Positions 33,906 to 43,257 of a DNA stretch of 64,000 bases are shown one piece after another. A program made the position numbers and the translations under genes. The notes below the pieces were generated by a model. It searched no databases. It saw nothing but the letters and a program-made list of their open reading frames with translations, and was not told the origin of the DNA. Within the stretch, counting starts at the first letter, position 1. Every line of letters begins with the position of its first letter. The DNA is from G963675935 sp963675935 (GTDB lineage: Bacteria; Planctomycetota; Planctomycetia; Pirellulales; Thermoguttaceae), in NCBI GenBank assembly GCA_963675935.2, contig CAXXPV010000003.1, forward strand, positions 1,729,835 through 1,793,834, given 5' to 3'.

Positions 33906-36082
33906 TAACGGGAACGTCCACGCAACGAAACGCGCTGGCCACGAGGTGCGAGAGCGGCGATAAGCTCTCGGATGTTGGTCGTTTCGTCGAGAATGTTAAA
34001 GAACATTGGCGAGCGGGGAAGACGCCGGATGTTGTGGCCGTTTTGGCGGAACACCCGGAGTTGCGCCATCATAAAACAGTCGTATTCGATTTGGCTTATC
34101 AAGAATACCTATACCGCCAGCAGGCGGGTGAGAACATCGACGCCGATACTTTTTCGCAACGCTTCCCATCTTGCCAAAAGTCGCTCCAACTGTTTATTGC
34201 GTTGCAGAGCCTTATTCCTCCCGACTTGGTCGATGCCCAAGATATTGCATGGCCCGCACCCCCGTGCCGTTTTATGCAATATAAATTGATGGAGGAAATC
34301 GGTCGCGGCAGCTTTGCGAGAGTCTTTTTGGCGGAAGAATCGGATTTAGGCAACCGGCAAGTTGTTGTGAAGATCGCGCCGCACGGCGGCGAAGAAGCGG
34401 AAATCCTTGGAAAACTGCGGCATCCCAATATCGTACCGATCTATTCGGTCCAGAAAGACGACGCCGGCCTGACCGCTTTTTGCATGCCCTATTGGGGACG
34501 CGCAACGCTTTGCGACATACTGGACTACGCCTTTCTTGATTCGCAACCTCCGAAGCAAGCTTCCGTCATTTTAGATGCCGTGGAGGAAGCCAATAGCTGT
34601 GCTGCACAGGGAGACGCTTGCCCGGACGCTATTCTTTCTCGGGGAACGTTCGTTGACGGCGCGATTCATCTTGCCGCCCAAATTGCGGATGCTCTTGCCC
34701 ATTCTCATGGAAGGGGCATCTATCATCGTGACCTAAAACCTTCCAACGTATTGGTTGCATCCGATGGCAAGCCGCTCCTTTTAGACTTCAATCTTTCCGT
34801 GGACCAACAACTGCTGACGATGAAAGTCGGCGGGACAATCCCCTACATGGCTCCCGAAGAGTTGGCCATGCTTCTTGAGGCATCCAACGATTACGCCTCT
34901 CATCACTACGACCCACGATCGGATATTTTTTCATTGGGCGTTATCGTCTATGAATTATTGACAGGCAAGCTGCCCTTTGGGCCGATCCCCCAGGAGCAGT
35001 CTCTGGATGAGCTTGCCTTTCAACTGCATCAGCGTCAGAAGCAAAGCCCTCGTCCGTTGCGGGAATACAATCGCCGGGTCGATTCTCGCTTGGCCCGGCT
35101 GGTTGAAAGTTGTCTGGCTTTTGATCCCGACCAGCGGCCGGAAACGGCGCAAGAGCTTGCCGTCGCGTTCCGCAAAGAACTGTCCTTCGTTCGGCGGACT
35201 CGTCGTTGGATGGGCAATCATCGCAAGCGGGTCGCCGGCATGGCGGCAGTTCCGCTGACGCTGGTTTTGGCCGTCTCGCTGTTTTTTGCTTTACGCTCTC
35301 CTTATGATGTTCGCCAGTATCGGCTTGGGCTTGCCAAGCTTGAACAGGGCGGCTATTCCGAGGCTGTTGAATGCTTGAATAATGCGGTTCTTGCAAACCC
35401 CAATTTTTCCGAAGCGATCTTGGCACGCGCCAAATCGTATCATCGGCTTGGACAGTATCAAACAGCCTATCAAGATTACGATTCGGTCTACCAGCAGACG
35501 CATGATCCGGCAATGAATGCGTACAAAGGATATTGCTTGAATCGTATGAAATCCCACAAAGCGGCGATAGCAATGTATCGCTCAGCATTGGAGGTAGGCT
35601 GCGATTCGCCTGCGTTGCTGTTCAATAATATCGGCTACAGCTATCTTTTGTTAGGTCAACTGAATGACGCGGAAAAATATCTCCATGACGCGATTCAGGC
35701 CGACGGTAATTTGCAGGCCCCTTATTACAATGCCATGAAGGTATCCTTGCGTCGCGCACTCCAAGGCCAGCCGGTTTCCGATGAGGTGTTGGCATACGCC
35801 GACAAGGCAATTTCCATCGGTCCTTGCACGGCAGACTTGTATCGGCTGGTTGCAATCCTTTATGCCAGAAGGGCAGTCCGGCATCCAGAGGCCGTGCAGC
35901 CGTCCATTAAATATGCGAAAAAAGCAATTGAACTTGGCTTCAGCCCTAAAGCTTTTGCCTCTGATCCAAACTTTTCGACGTTGCGGCAAGCACCTGCCTT
36001 CCAAGAGGCTCTTAAAATACGAGCTACAACGGCCAACACTTCCCAGGCAATTCAACTCCTCGACCCTCTCGGCAAATCGTAG
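33902..36082 (+). CDS. Membrane Ser/Thr protein kinase with C-terminal TPR repeats
   Basis: 726 residues. Kinase domain about 120-430: glycine loop EEIGRGSFARVFLAEE, catalytic Lys in VVVKIAPHG, HRDLKPSNVLVA, DFN in LLLDFNLSVDQQ (Asn for the usual Gly), APE in IPYMAPEELA. One transmembrane helix about 445-465 (VPLTLVLAVSLFFAL). The C-terminal extracytoplasmic part holds TPR-like repeats (YSEAVECLNNAVLANPNF; AAIAMYRSALEVG; NDAEKYLHDAIQADG). Overlaps the sigma gene by four bases. The likely role is an envelope sensor that phosphorylates the sigma factor. Confidence 0.92.
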   Translation: MITGTSTQRNALATRCESGDKLSDVGRFVENVKEHWRAGKTPDVVAVLAEHPELRHHKTVVFDLAYQEYLYRQQAGENIDADTFSQRFPSCQKSLQLFIALQSLIPPDLVDAQDIAWPAPPCRFMQYKLMEEIGRGSFARVFLAEESDLGNRQVVVKIAPHGGEEAEILGKLRHPNIVPIYSVQKDDAGLTAFCMPYWGRATLCDILDYAFLDSQPPKQASVILDAVEEANSCAAQGDACPDAILSRGTFVDGAIHLAAQIADALAHSHGRGIYHRDLKPSNVLVASDGKPLLLDFNLSVDQQLLTMKVGGTIPYMAPEELAMLLEASNDYASHHYDPRSDIFSLGVIVYELLTGKLPFGPIPQEQSLDELAFQLHQRQKQSPRPLREYNRRVDSRLARLVESCLAFDPDQRPETAQELAVAFRKELSFVRRTRRWMGNHRKRVAGMAAVPLTLVLAVSLFFALRSPYDVRQYRLGLAKLEQGGYSEAVECLNNAVLANPNFSEAILARAKSYHRLGQYQTAYQDYDSVYQQTHDPAMNAYKGYCLNRMKSHKAAIAMYRSALEVGCDSPALLFNNIGYSYLLLGQLNDAEKYLHDAIQADGNLQAPYYNAMKVSLRRALQGQPVSDEVLAYADKAISIGPCTADLYRLVAILYARRAVRHPEAVQPSIKYAKKAIELGFSPKAFASDPNFSTLRQAPAFQEALKIRATTANTSQAIQLLDPLGKS

Positions 36083-36417
36083 CCCGGCCGTTGTGGGCTG
36101 AGCCTGCTCGCTCTCCAACGCCAGCCGAAAAATGCCCGTCAGAGTGCCTGAAATTCGCTTCGCCGCTGTTCTGTCTTGAAAAGGCAACTGCGCCGACCGG
36201 CCGTTGCATCGCCGCTTCTTGGCGAGCTTCACTACAGCATCGAGCAACGCCTTCCGGGCAATCAATTGCTGCTCGGTCTTGCTTTTGTTGGAGCCGGCGT
36301 GTCCTCTTCCTGGCCATTTTTGCAATTCAGTAAGTGGCAGGGGACGTTTATTGCCGAGGTTCCGCCGCCTTGGGGCTCACAATTTGCCGCAGCTATTTGG
36401 CTACAGGAGATGTTGTC
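36083..36417. other. Intergenic region, no gene recognised
   Basis: 335 bases between the kinase and the secreted protein. Open frames on either strand have no family signature. An AGGAGA ribosome binding site at about 36403-36408 serves the next gene. A promoter for the exported-protein gene would be expected here but none is clear by eye. Confidence 0.4.
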
Positions 36418-37758
36418 ATGGTCCGTTTCGCTCCAACAAGTCGTCGTACTCCATCCGTTCGCCCACAGGAACGCCCTCTTCGCTTGGAATCGCTCGAAAC
36501 ACGATGCATGCTGTCTCATCCGGCGGTTGCCGCCGTGAATGTATCCAGCACGGCTTGGACGGATACCTTTGTCTCTTTTCTGGAGTCCTCCAACCTTGGC
36601 GTCGATGGCTATGCCATTCCCGTCGGCTCTTCGACTCAGCTTCAGAGCCTGCCCTGGACCAATATCAATCAGATTCGCATTACGTTCACGGAAGACGTGA
36701 AGGTCGAAGCCGCCGACCTCTCGGTCAGCGGCGTCAAAACCACGGCTTATGCGTTCAGTAACTTCAGCTACAATTCCAACACTTATTCAGCTACATGGAC
36801 CTTGGCTTCCGCCATTCCGAGAGACAAGGTGTTGCTTGACCTCGATGCCGACGGCATGGACCCTGTGTGCAGCGTGGCAACAGAGGAAGTTCTCGATGGC
36901 GCATGGACCAACTGTTCAGACACCTACAATTCCGGCAATGGCAACGGCGGCACAGATTTTGAGTTCCGCATCAATGTCTTGCCGGGCGATGTGGATGCCA
37001 GCAATAGCGTCTTTATCAATGATGCGGCTTATACCGCATCGCGTATTGGCGCGGTGGCAGGCGGCGCTAATTACGGCATTCGCTACGACGTTGACGGCAG
37101 CGGAGCAATCGCTTCGGCCGATTATACAGCCGTTCATTCCCGCGTTGGATCATTGCTGCCAAGTGGAAACCCTGTCGGCATGACAAACGACGCCCCGACA
37201 ACCAGTGGGCTTTCGGATATAAGCGTGGCGAGAAACGCCTCGGACTACGTATTGTCGCTGGCAAATTATTTTGACGACGCGGAAACTGCTGCCACCAACC
37301 TCACCTACTCCATCGTCAACAACTCAAACAGTTCCTTGTTCGACTCTTTGACTTTCGACTCTTCGGGCAATCTGACGTTTGATTTTGCCTCGAACACGAC
37401 AGGCAGCGCTGCTCTCACGATCCGTGCCACGGATGCGGCCGGCTTGTTTGTTGATACGACGGTCGATTTATTTGTCAGCTACGCCCCTTTTATTAGTGAC
37501 TTTTACTGCGCTAATGAATATGGGGATATCTGGACCATCAGCGGAACCGCTACGGACTACGATGATAGTGTTGTGGGGAATGTCGTCACGTTCGGCGGAG
37601 TGCTGGCCAGCTACAATCTTACGGCCACTGTTAATGAAGATGGCATGTTTTCCATTACGGTTGAACTACTGGGACTTCAAGAAGGCACGGCCACGGCCCA
37701 GACCGTCGATCCGCACGGCGTCCTTTCAGCCTTGGCGATGGACTGGGTCGTCGTTTAG
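36418..37758 (+). CDS. Secreted protein with LEPR-XLL-like motif, dockerin-like and cadherin-like repeats
   Basis: 446 residues from ATG 36418. The N-terminus has the planctomycete pattern RPLRLESLETRCMLS, used by many large extracellular proteins. A beta domain follows, then dockerin type I-like calcium repeats (LPGDVDASNSVFINDAAY; YDVDGSGAIASADYTAV) at about 215-260 and a cadherin-like segment (ISVARNASDYVLSLANYFDD). Likely a surface or matrix protein, perhaps the output of the upstream sigma-kinase pair. Confidence 0.72.
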   Translation: MVRFAPTSRRTPSVRPQERPLRLESLETRCMLSHPAVAAVNVSSTAWTDTFVSFLESSNLGVDGYAIPVGSSTQLQSLPWTNINQIRITFTEDVKVEAADLSVSGVKTTAYAFSNFSYNSNTYSATWTLASAIPRDKVLLDLDADGMDPVCSVATEEVLDGAWTNCSDTYNSGNGNGGTDFEFRINVLPGDVDASNSVFINDAAYTASRIGAVAGGANYGIRYDVDGSGAIASADYTAVHSRVGSLLPSGNPVGMTNDAPTTSGLSDISVARNASDYVLSLANYFDDAETAATNLTYSIVNNSNSSLFDSLTFDSSGNLTFDFASNTTGSAALTIRATDAAGLFVDTTVDLFVSYAPFISDFYCANEYGDIWTISGTATDYDDSVVGNVVTFGGVLASYNLTATVNEDGMFSITVELLGLQEGTATAQTVDPHGVLSALAMDWVVV

Positions 37759-37837
37759 CCCAGTCGAGGGGCTTTCGGCCGATTGCATATTCTGCCCAGG
37801 TCCTCTAAAATAGAGGATTCCTAGAGGGCCGCAGACT

Positions 37838-38884
37838 ATGCAAAGAATGAAGCCCTTGATGTCTCGCCGATGGAATGTTGTTCTCAGGGCCAGCGGGTTT
37901 ACCCTGGTCGAGTTGCTGGTCGTTGTGACGATTATCGCGATTCTGATCGCACTGTTGTTGCCGGCAGTCCAGGCGGCAAGAGAAGCGGCTCGTCGCATTC
38001 ATTGCGGCAACAACGTCAAACAATCGGCCCTCGCGGCCCTGAATCACGAGTCGGCCATCTTGCATTTTCCAACAGGAGGTTGGTATCAGAATTGGGTTGG
38101 ACATCCAGATCGTGGTTTCGGCTCGCGACAGCCGGGCGGTTGGATATACAACATTCTGCCGTTCATGGAACAGCAACCTCTGCACGACCTTGGCGCAAGC
38201 GGCGGCGACACGGCAATTCAAAATGCGAATGCGACGCGCATCGCCACGCCTTTGCCCGGATTCAACTGCCCCAGTCGTCGCGAGGCCATTCCCTATCCGA
38301 ATTATAAAAGTATTGCATTCCAACTAACAACTTCTCCTGTTATCCAGGTCGCTCGAAGCGACTATGCAACGAATGCTGGGGATTATCGGGATGCTCGGAA
38401 TGACAACCTTTCACCACTCGATTTAGCAACCGCAGACAAAAGGACCGATTCAGATTGGGACAATATGTCGCACCAGACTGGTGTGTCCTATCAACGAAGC
38501 CAAGTAACAATGGCCGACATCACCGACGGAGCCAGTAACACGTTTCTCATCGGCGAAAAACACATCAATTGCAGCCATTATACAGACGGCAAGGATTCCG
38601 GTGACAACGGCTCGATGTATTCCGGCGACGACTTCAACTTGCTCCGATGGACCGGCTGTTCTGGAACGGTTGGCAGCGGCACAACCAATGCCTTGCCAAA
38701 ACAAGATAATTCCGTACCCGACGGCAACAATGCGCGTTTGTTCGGCAGTGCCCATGCCGATGCTTTCAATATGTCGATGTGCGACGGTTCCGTCCGCTCG
38801 ATCAACTACACGATTGACGGCGAGGTCTACCGTCGCCTTGGCAACCGAAAGGACGGTTTGCCTATCGACGGCGATTCGTTTTGA
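37838..38884 (+). CDS. DUF1559 protein with prepilin-type N-terminus
   Basis: 348 residues: prepilin cleavage/methylation signal RASGFTLVELLVVVTIIAIL, then the DUF1559 hallmark LLPAVQAAREAARRIHCGNN, internal MADITDGASNTFLIGEK and the C-terminal HADAFNMSMCDGSVRSINY. One of the largest families in Planctomycetes, pseudopilin-like; precise function unknown. Start ATG 37838. Same strand as the sigma/kinase/secreted genes. Confidence 0.95.
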   Translation: MQRMKPLMSRRWNVVLRASGFTLVELLVVVTIIAILIALLLPAVQAAREAARRIHCGNNVKQSALAALNHESAILHFPTGGWYQNWVGHPDRGFGSRQPGGWIYNILPFMEQQPLHDLGASGGDTAIQNANATRIATPLPGFNCPSRREAIPYPNYKSIAFQLTTSPVIQVARSDYATNAGDYRDARNDNLSPLDLATADKRTDSDWDNMSHQTGVSYQRSQVTMADITDGASNTFLIGEKHINCSHYTDGKDSGDNGSMYSGDDFNLLRWTGCSGTVGSGTTNALPKQDNSVPDGNNARLFGSAHADAFNMSMCDGSVRSINYTIDGEVYRRLGNRKDGLPIDGDSF

Positions 38885-39079
38885 TTGAAAAGCCGCGCAT
38901 CTCGATTGACCGCCTCAGCGACGATTTCGCAATTTCTAATAAGGTGGACCAATGCTTGCCCAGGACAATTGGGTAGACTTTCGGCCAAGCCAATGTTTTG
39001 CGGCGATCGCGATTGGCATACCCCAATCGCTGTCGATCTGACGGTCACAAGTTGGCGCAAATGTCGCCAGGGGCATTCC

Positions 39080-39289
39080 ATGACCGCTGAGTCATTTTGT
39101 CATAGTCTTCAGTGTTTGGGATGGAAACTAATTGGCGAAGGTTCGCACTCCGACGGTTCTTGGTGCGTTCTGGCAGTTAGTTGTGGCCATGCCATCTTAG
39201 CTACTGCAATAAATCGGCAACAAGCCTGGGCGGCAACGTGTTCGATGGCGCTAAGTCTTACAAGCCGAATGGATATTGATATAAAATAA
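39080..39289 (+). CDS. Small hypothetical protein
   Basis: 69 residues from ATG 39080. Composition is protein-like (FCHSLQCLGWKLIGEGSHSD; WCVLAVSCGHAILATA; RQQAWAATCSMALSLTSR) with several Cys and Trp, but I recognise no family. It ends immediately before the IS200-type element. An open frame extends upstream in the same phase to 38885, which looks less protein-like. Confidence 0.4.
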   Translation: MTAESFCHSLQCLGWKLIGEGSHSDGSWCVLAVSCGHAILATAINRQQAWAATCSMALSLTSRMDIDIK

Positions 39290-39292
39290 TCA

Positions 39293-39963
39293 ACCACGCC
39301 CGTAGGGCGTGGTTTTGGCTTGCCCCGCAGAGCGGGGCGGATTACGTAAGTGAAGGCCCCGTTGGGGCCGCTGAATACGTGGGGAAAGCCCCGCTGGGGC
39401 TTGGTTAGTGGTGATGGCTATTCAATCAAACAATTGACCTTGTTGACTATCCCGATCTTCCTGCGTCCGAATGTACTGACGTACCGAAGCCTCGTCACGG
39501 CCCACGGTGCTCACCCAATACCCGGTCGTCCAAAAAAAATGCAGCCCGGACATCCGACGCTCGTGCAGCAGTTCCCGGTGTATCCGCACAGCACTTTTAC
39601 CTTTTAAGAATCCCACCGCATACGACACGCTGTACTTCGGCGGAATGCTCAAACACAAGTGGACATGGTCACTTACGGCATGTCCTTCCAACAACTCAAT
39701 CCCTTTCTGCTTACACAAATCCCGTAGAATGCCACCTATGGCCGCTCGCAGCTTGCCATAGATTACCTTCCGTCGGTATTTCGGAATGAAGACCACATGA
39801 TACTTGCATTCCCAACGCACATGTGCCAAACTCTCAAAATCCTTCATACGCTCTCTCTCCTGCCCAACAGGGCTTTCCCTGGAGTGAGAGCGTATGCTAT
39901 TTCAGGGCACGCCGGAACGGCTTAGCCCCCAGGGTCGCACGGCCGTAGGCCGTGGTTTTAACA
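39293..39963 (-). mobile_element. IS200-type element (tnpA only)
   Basis: The single-strand transposon layout is visible: a HUH transposase gene flanked by subterminal hairpins. Left side: CCACGCCCGTAGGGCGTGG at 39294-39312, then several GGCCCCGTTGGGGCC-like small hairpins to about 39410. Right side: CACGGCCGTAGGCCGTGG at 39938-39955. No tnpB/iscB-like accessory gene and no inverted termini, as expected. Exact ends not fixed. Confidence 0.8.
39422..39847 (-). CDS. tnpA: IS200/IS605-family transposase TnpA (Y1 HUH)
   Basis: 141 residues with the Y1 transposase motifs: N-terminal HVRWECKYHVVFIPKYRRKV, the HUH pair in SDHVHLCLSIPPKYSVS, FFWTTGYWVSTVGRDEASVR and the nucleophile Tyr in SVRQYIRTQED. 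Full-length for the family, probably active. Works on single-stranded DNA, recognising the flanking hairpins. Confidence 0.93.
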   Translation of the reverse strand: MKDFESLAHVRWECKYHVVFIPKYRRKVIYGKLRAAIGGILRDLCKQKGIELLEGHAVSDHVHLCLSIPPKYSVSYAVGFLKGKSAVRIHRELLHERRMSGLHFFWTTGYWVSTVGRDEASVRQYIRTQEDRDSQQGQLFD

Positions 39964-40163
39964 GTTAATAACCGCTGGCGTGATGGTCTCCGCAAACTCC
40001 CAAAAGTGTGGTAAAATTCTGGATACGCCGGGACGAAACCCGGCTGGGCGAAATCGGCAGGGATGCCCCCGCGAAGTATCGCCCGGCCGTGGGCGTTACT
40101 TACAGGTATATTTATCCGCCAAAATCTACCAACCCCCCTCATGGAATTCCAGAGGTGCTTGTC

Positions 40164-40553
40164 ATGCAACCAGCCCGAGTGATGATAAAGCTGGCCCTCA
40201 ACAAGGATGTGGTGAGGCGAGCTAAAGGCAATGATAAAGACAAGTTCCGCTCGGTCTTTGATGACAATTACCAAAACCAAATCGCGGAAATCGAGCGGCT
40301 GTTAGACGAGGCGGGATTTGTCGGAAAGCCGGAGCCGAAGCCGAGCGAAGCGGCGACTAAATACCGGCTTTGGCCGTTTTCGGTCGAAACGCTGGGAGAA
40401 TTGGACACTTTGGCGGAACGGCGTGGTGTTCCGCGTTCCGCCATTATTAGGGCTGTGCTAATGCGCCTGGCGAGGTGTAATGATAAGAACCAGCAGGAGC
40501 AGAAGGATACGGAAGCGGCACAGGCCGAAGAGCTAGAAGCCGGTCCAGAATAG
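40164..40553 (+). CDS. Ribbon-helix-helix-like hypothetical protein
   Basis: 129 residues from ATG 40164 after AGAGGTG. The middle is charged; the C-terminal third ETLGELDTLAERRGVPRSAI then IRAVLMRLARC has the pattern of a ribbon-helix-helix DNA-binding unit. Possibly an antitoxin or plasmid/island regulator, but no partner gene is adjacent. A terminator hairpin follows at 40678. Confidence 0.5.
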   Translation: MQPARVMIKLALNKDVVRRAKGNDKDKFRSVFDDNYQNQIAEIERLLDEAGFVGKPEPKPSEAATKYRLWPFSVETLGELDTLAERRGVPRSAIIRAVLMRLARCNDKNQQEQKDTEAAQAEELEAGPE

Positions 40554-40677
40554 CAAGCCGCCGCTCTTTCATCTCTTGCCCTTCGTCTTGCTCTTTTGGC
40601 GGTTCTCGTGTAGTCACAGTGGTGGCTCGTTTTGGCGATTCCTCAACACCACACCCCCCCGCCAGCCATAAACGCAC

Positions 40678-40700
40678 AAAGCCCGCTTTTCGCGGGCTTT
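40678..40700. terminator. Rho-independent terminator (bidirectional)
   Basis: Hairpin AAAGCCCGC-TTTTC-GCGGGCTTT with A-run and T-run on either side. Placed between the plus-strand RHH gene and the minus-strand tRNA, it can end both transcripts. Confidence 0.85.
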
Positions 40701-40753
40701 ATGGCGTGTTGCGTCTTGTGTTGGTCCTGGTTGTCCAGTCCAATCAGGGGGAG

Positions 40754-40826
<73 letters not shown>

Positions 40827-40892
40827 GAAAACGCTGTTTTCCTCGGGATATCGACGCTTTTTGTGAATTGTGCTGCGCTATGTGTTATCGGC

Positions 40893-40920
40893 TTGACACC
40901 CGTTATGACACCCTTATGCT
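40893..40920 (+). promoter_or_regulatory. Candidate sigma-70-type promoter for the integrase
   Basis: TTGACA at 40893-40898 and TATGCT at 40915-40920 with a 16-base spacer, about 50 bases upstream of the integrase start. Good consensus match in an otherwise non-coding gap. Confidence 0.45.
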
Positions 40921-40968
40921 ACCTATAGGTGGACTGTAGCGTAGCCCAGGTTGCAAAAGAACGTCACC

Positions 40969-42147
40969 ATGCCTAAGATACCCGCCAGCATGACACCTGC
41001 CAAGGCGTCAAAGAAGCCCCGGCCCGACTTCCCGCTCTTCCATCATGCCTCTAATAGTGGGGGTGGCAAAGAAAGTCAAGGGCAAGCTGGTCTACTTCGG
41101 GAAGGTGTCCGACGATCCGAAGGGGATTTTGGCACTTGAAAAGTGGCTAAATGAGAAAGACGACCTCTTGGCCGGTCGCACCCCACGGGTATCCGGGGAC
41201 GGCCTGACAATCCGCTCTGCAACCGCTTCCTGACCGCCAAGCAGGGAAAGATGGATAGCGGCGAGTTGTCCCCGGCGACTTTCGCCGATCACCACGCCAC
41301 GTGCGACAGGATCATCAAGGCATTCGGCCCAACGCGGCTTGTGGTCGATCTGGACGCCAGCGATTTCGAGCAATTCCGCAGACGCCTAGCGAAGGGCTGG
41401 GGGCCGGTCACGTTGGCCAACGAGGTGCGCCGGGTTCGGACGGTGTTCAAGTATGCCGAGCAAAACCAACTCATTTCCGCCCCCGTTCGGTTTGGGACGG
41501 AGTTTGTGCAACCATCGCGCAAGGTGCTGCGTCTCGACCGTGCGAAGAAAGGCCCGCGTATGTTCGACGCCGCAGAGATTCGCGCGATCCTCAACAAGAC
41601 CGCCATGCCGATGAAAGCAATGGTTTTGTTGGGAATCAATTGCGGGTTGGGCAACAGCGACATTGCCAATCTGCCGATCAAGGCCATCGACTTGAAACTC
41701 GGCTGGCTCGACTTCCCGAGGCCAAAGACCGGCACACCGCGTCGTTGTCCGTTATGGAAGGAAACAATTGCCGCCGTCAAAGAGGCCATCGCAAGCAGGC
41801 CGACTCCAAAGGATAAACAACACGGCGGATTACTGTTTATCACGAAACGCGGCGGCAAATAGGCGCAGGCCCGCGTAGAGGAACCCGACAAGAAAACCGG
41901 CAAGCGAAAAATGTGGTCCGATGATCCGGTCGGCAAGGAGTTCGTCAAGGTGCTTGTGGCGTTGAAGATGAAACGACCAGGATTGAGCTTCTACGCTCTG
42001 AGACACACATTCTCCACGGTTGGCCAAAAGACGCGAGACAGAGACGCCGTGGCGTCAATTATGGGGCACACGCCGCATGTAGACGACATGGAGGCCAAGC
42101 ATAACGACGGGAGCAGCGGGAGCAACAAGCTGACACTCCAAATATGA
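40969..42147 (+). pseudogene. Tyrosine integrase, frameshifted and with in-frame stop
   Basis: Original protein of about 390 residues. MPKIPASMTPAKASKK and PDFPLFHHA start in one frame; AKKVKGKLVYFGKVSDDPKG needs a shift near 41050-41065; NRFLTAKQGKMDSGELSP needs another near 41210-41217; then a TAG at 41860-41862 splits GGLLFITKRGGK from KMWSDDPVGKEFVKVL and the catalytic LSFYALRHTFSTVG and IMGHTPHVDD. The catalytic Arg region (GINCGLGNSDIANLP) is also unusual. Clearly inactive. It sits beside a tRNA, the usual integration target. Confidence 0.87.
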
Positions 42148-42149
42148 CA

Positions 42150-42181
42150 AGAGCCGAAAAGGCAAGTACCTTTTCGGCTCT
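42150..42181. terminator. Bidirectional terminator hairpin
   Basis: Perfect 13-bp stem AGAGCCGAAAAGG (42150-42162) with CCTTTTCGGCTCT (42169-42181) and a six-base loop, lying between convergent genes. Confidence 0.85.
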
Positions 42182-42188
42182 CTCGGAA

Positions 42189-42479
42189 TTACCTTGCTAA
42201 AGCGAAGGCATCAAATTCAGCGTGGGCGAGTTCTTCCGCTCCGTTGCCAATGTAGAGTCCAAAGGCAAGATTGTGGCTGTAACGGCCACGCATCGCGGTT
42301 GTCTCGCCAACTTGGCTGATTTCGCGGCTGTCGTAATCGCCGTCGCCTGTCGAATCGGTGATTCTGGTGGCGAGCAGAGCGATCAACTCTTGTGGGTCTT
42401 TGTCAAGCAAATCGGCGGGAATCTCTCCGCTGTAAATCTCTCCGCTGACCTCATCCCACATGTAGTACGCAACTTGCAT
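42189..42479 (-). CDS. Hypothetical protein
   Basis: 96 residues from ATG 42479 (MQVAYYMWDEVSGEIYSGEI), acidic, no family recognised; the end LAFGLYIGNGAEELAHAEFD is well formed. An AGGAGAG stretch lies upstream of this start. Convergent with the integrase remnant. Confidence 0.55.
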   Translation of the reverse strand: MQVAYYMWDEVSGEIYSGEIPADLLDKDPQELIALLATRITDSTGDGDYDSREISQVGETTAMRGRYSHNLAFGLYIGNGAEELAHAEFDAFALAR

Positions 42480-43257
42480 CGTGTCTCTCCTGTTTGCGTG
42501 AAGTGTACTTGTGTCCATCATTCCAGTTTTCATTAGAACAGACGAAAAAACAGCACACAAGTAGAAATTATTCCTCAAAGTGTGGGCGGCCACAGGGAAT
42601 GCAACGCTCCCTGGCAGGGGTGGTGTTTTCCTACAAGGCCTGTTATGCTGATGGTATGAAAAATCAATATGCAGGCGACGTTAGAGACTTCTACAAGTAC
42701 GATCTACTGCTTGACCTCGTGCAGGATTATGAGCAGCTAACCAACGTGATAATGCTGACGCCAAACGACCAGACGGGCGAAGGGCGGAAAAGAGGTTACT
42801 CGGTTGGCGACCGGCGGGCCGACCTACACGCATTCTTGGCGACACACAACGATGTGAAAAATCTGCCGAAGCTGTTCACTGGCCGTGGATTCACCTACAA
42901 CCACTACGACAGGCCGTTTGCCCATGAGGGTCGGGAGGACTATTTCTGCTCGATCCCAGATGGATGGCTACAAAACGCGGTCGTCTTCTGCGACCCAGAT
43001 ATAGGATTGGAAGACGATCGAGCTTACAGTCGAAAGGCACCGACAAAATATATCTGGTTCAAGGAAGCGGCCGAGCTATTGGGCCGGATTAAGGATTCCT
43101 GCTTGGTCATCTATCAGCACTTGACGCCGGATGCGAATAAGCGAGAGCAACAAATGACAGCGAAGGTGGCAAGATTGGAACAGGAGTTGAATCGTGTCCG
43201 TCCTGTGAACACCACATACCTGAGCGGCGGTGATGAGCAAGTGCGCGGCAGAGCGGG

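Noticed and set aside
41860..41862. TAG in the integrase as a possible recoded stop
   Set aside because: Two additional frameshifts upstream show the gene is simply decayed; no pyrrolysine or suppressor context.
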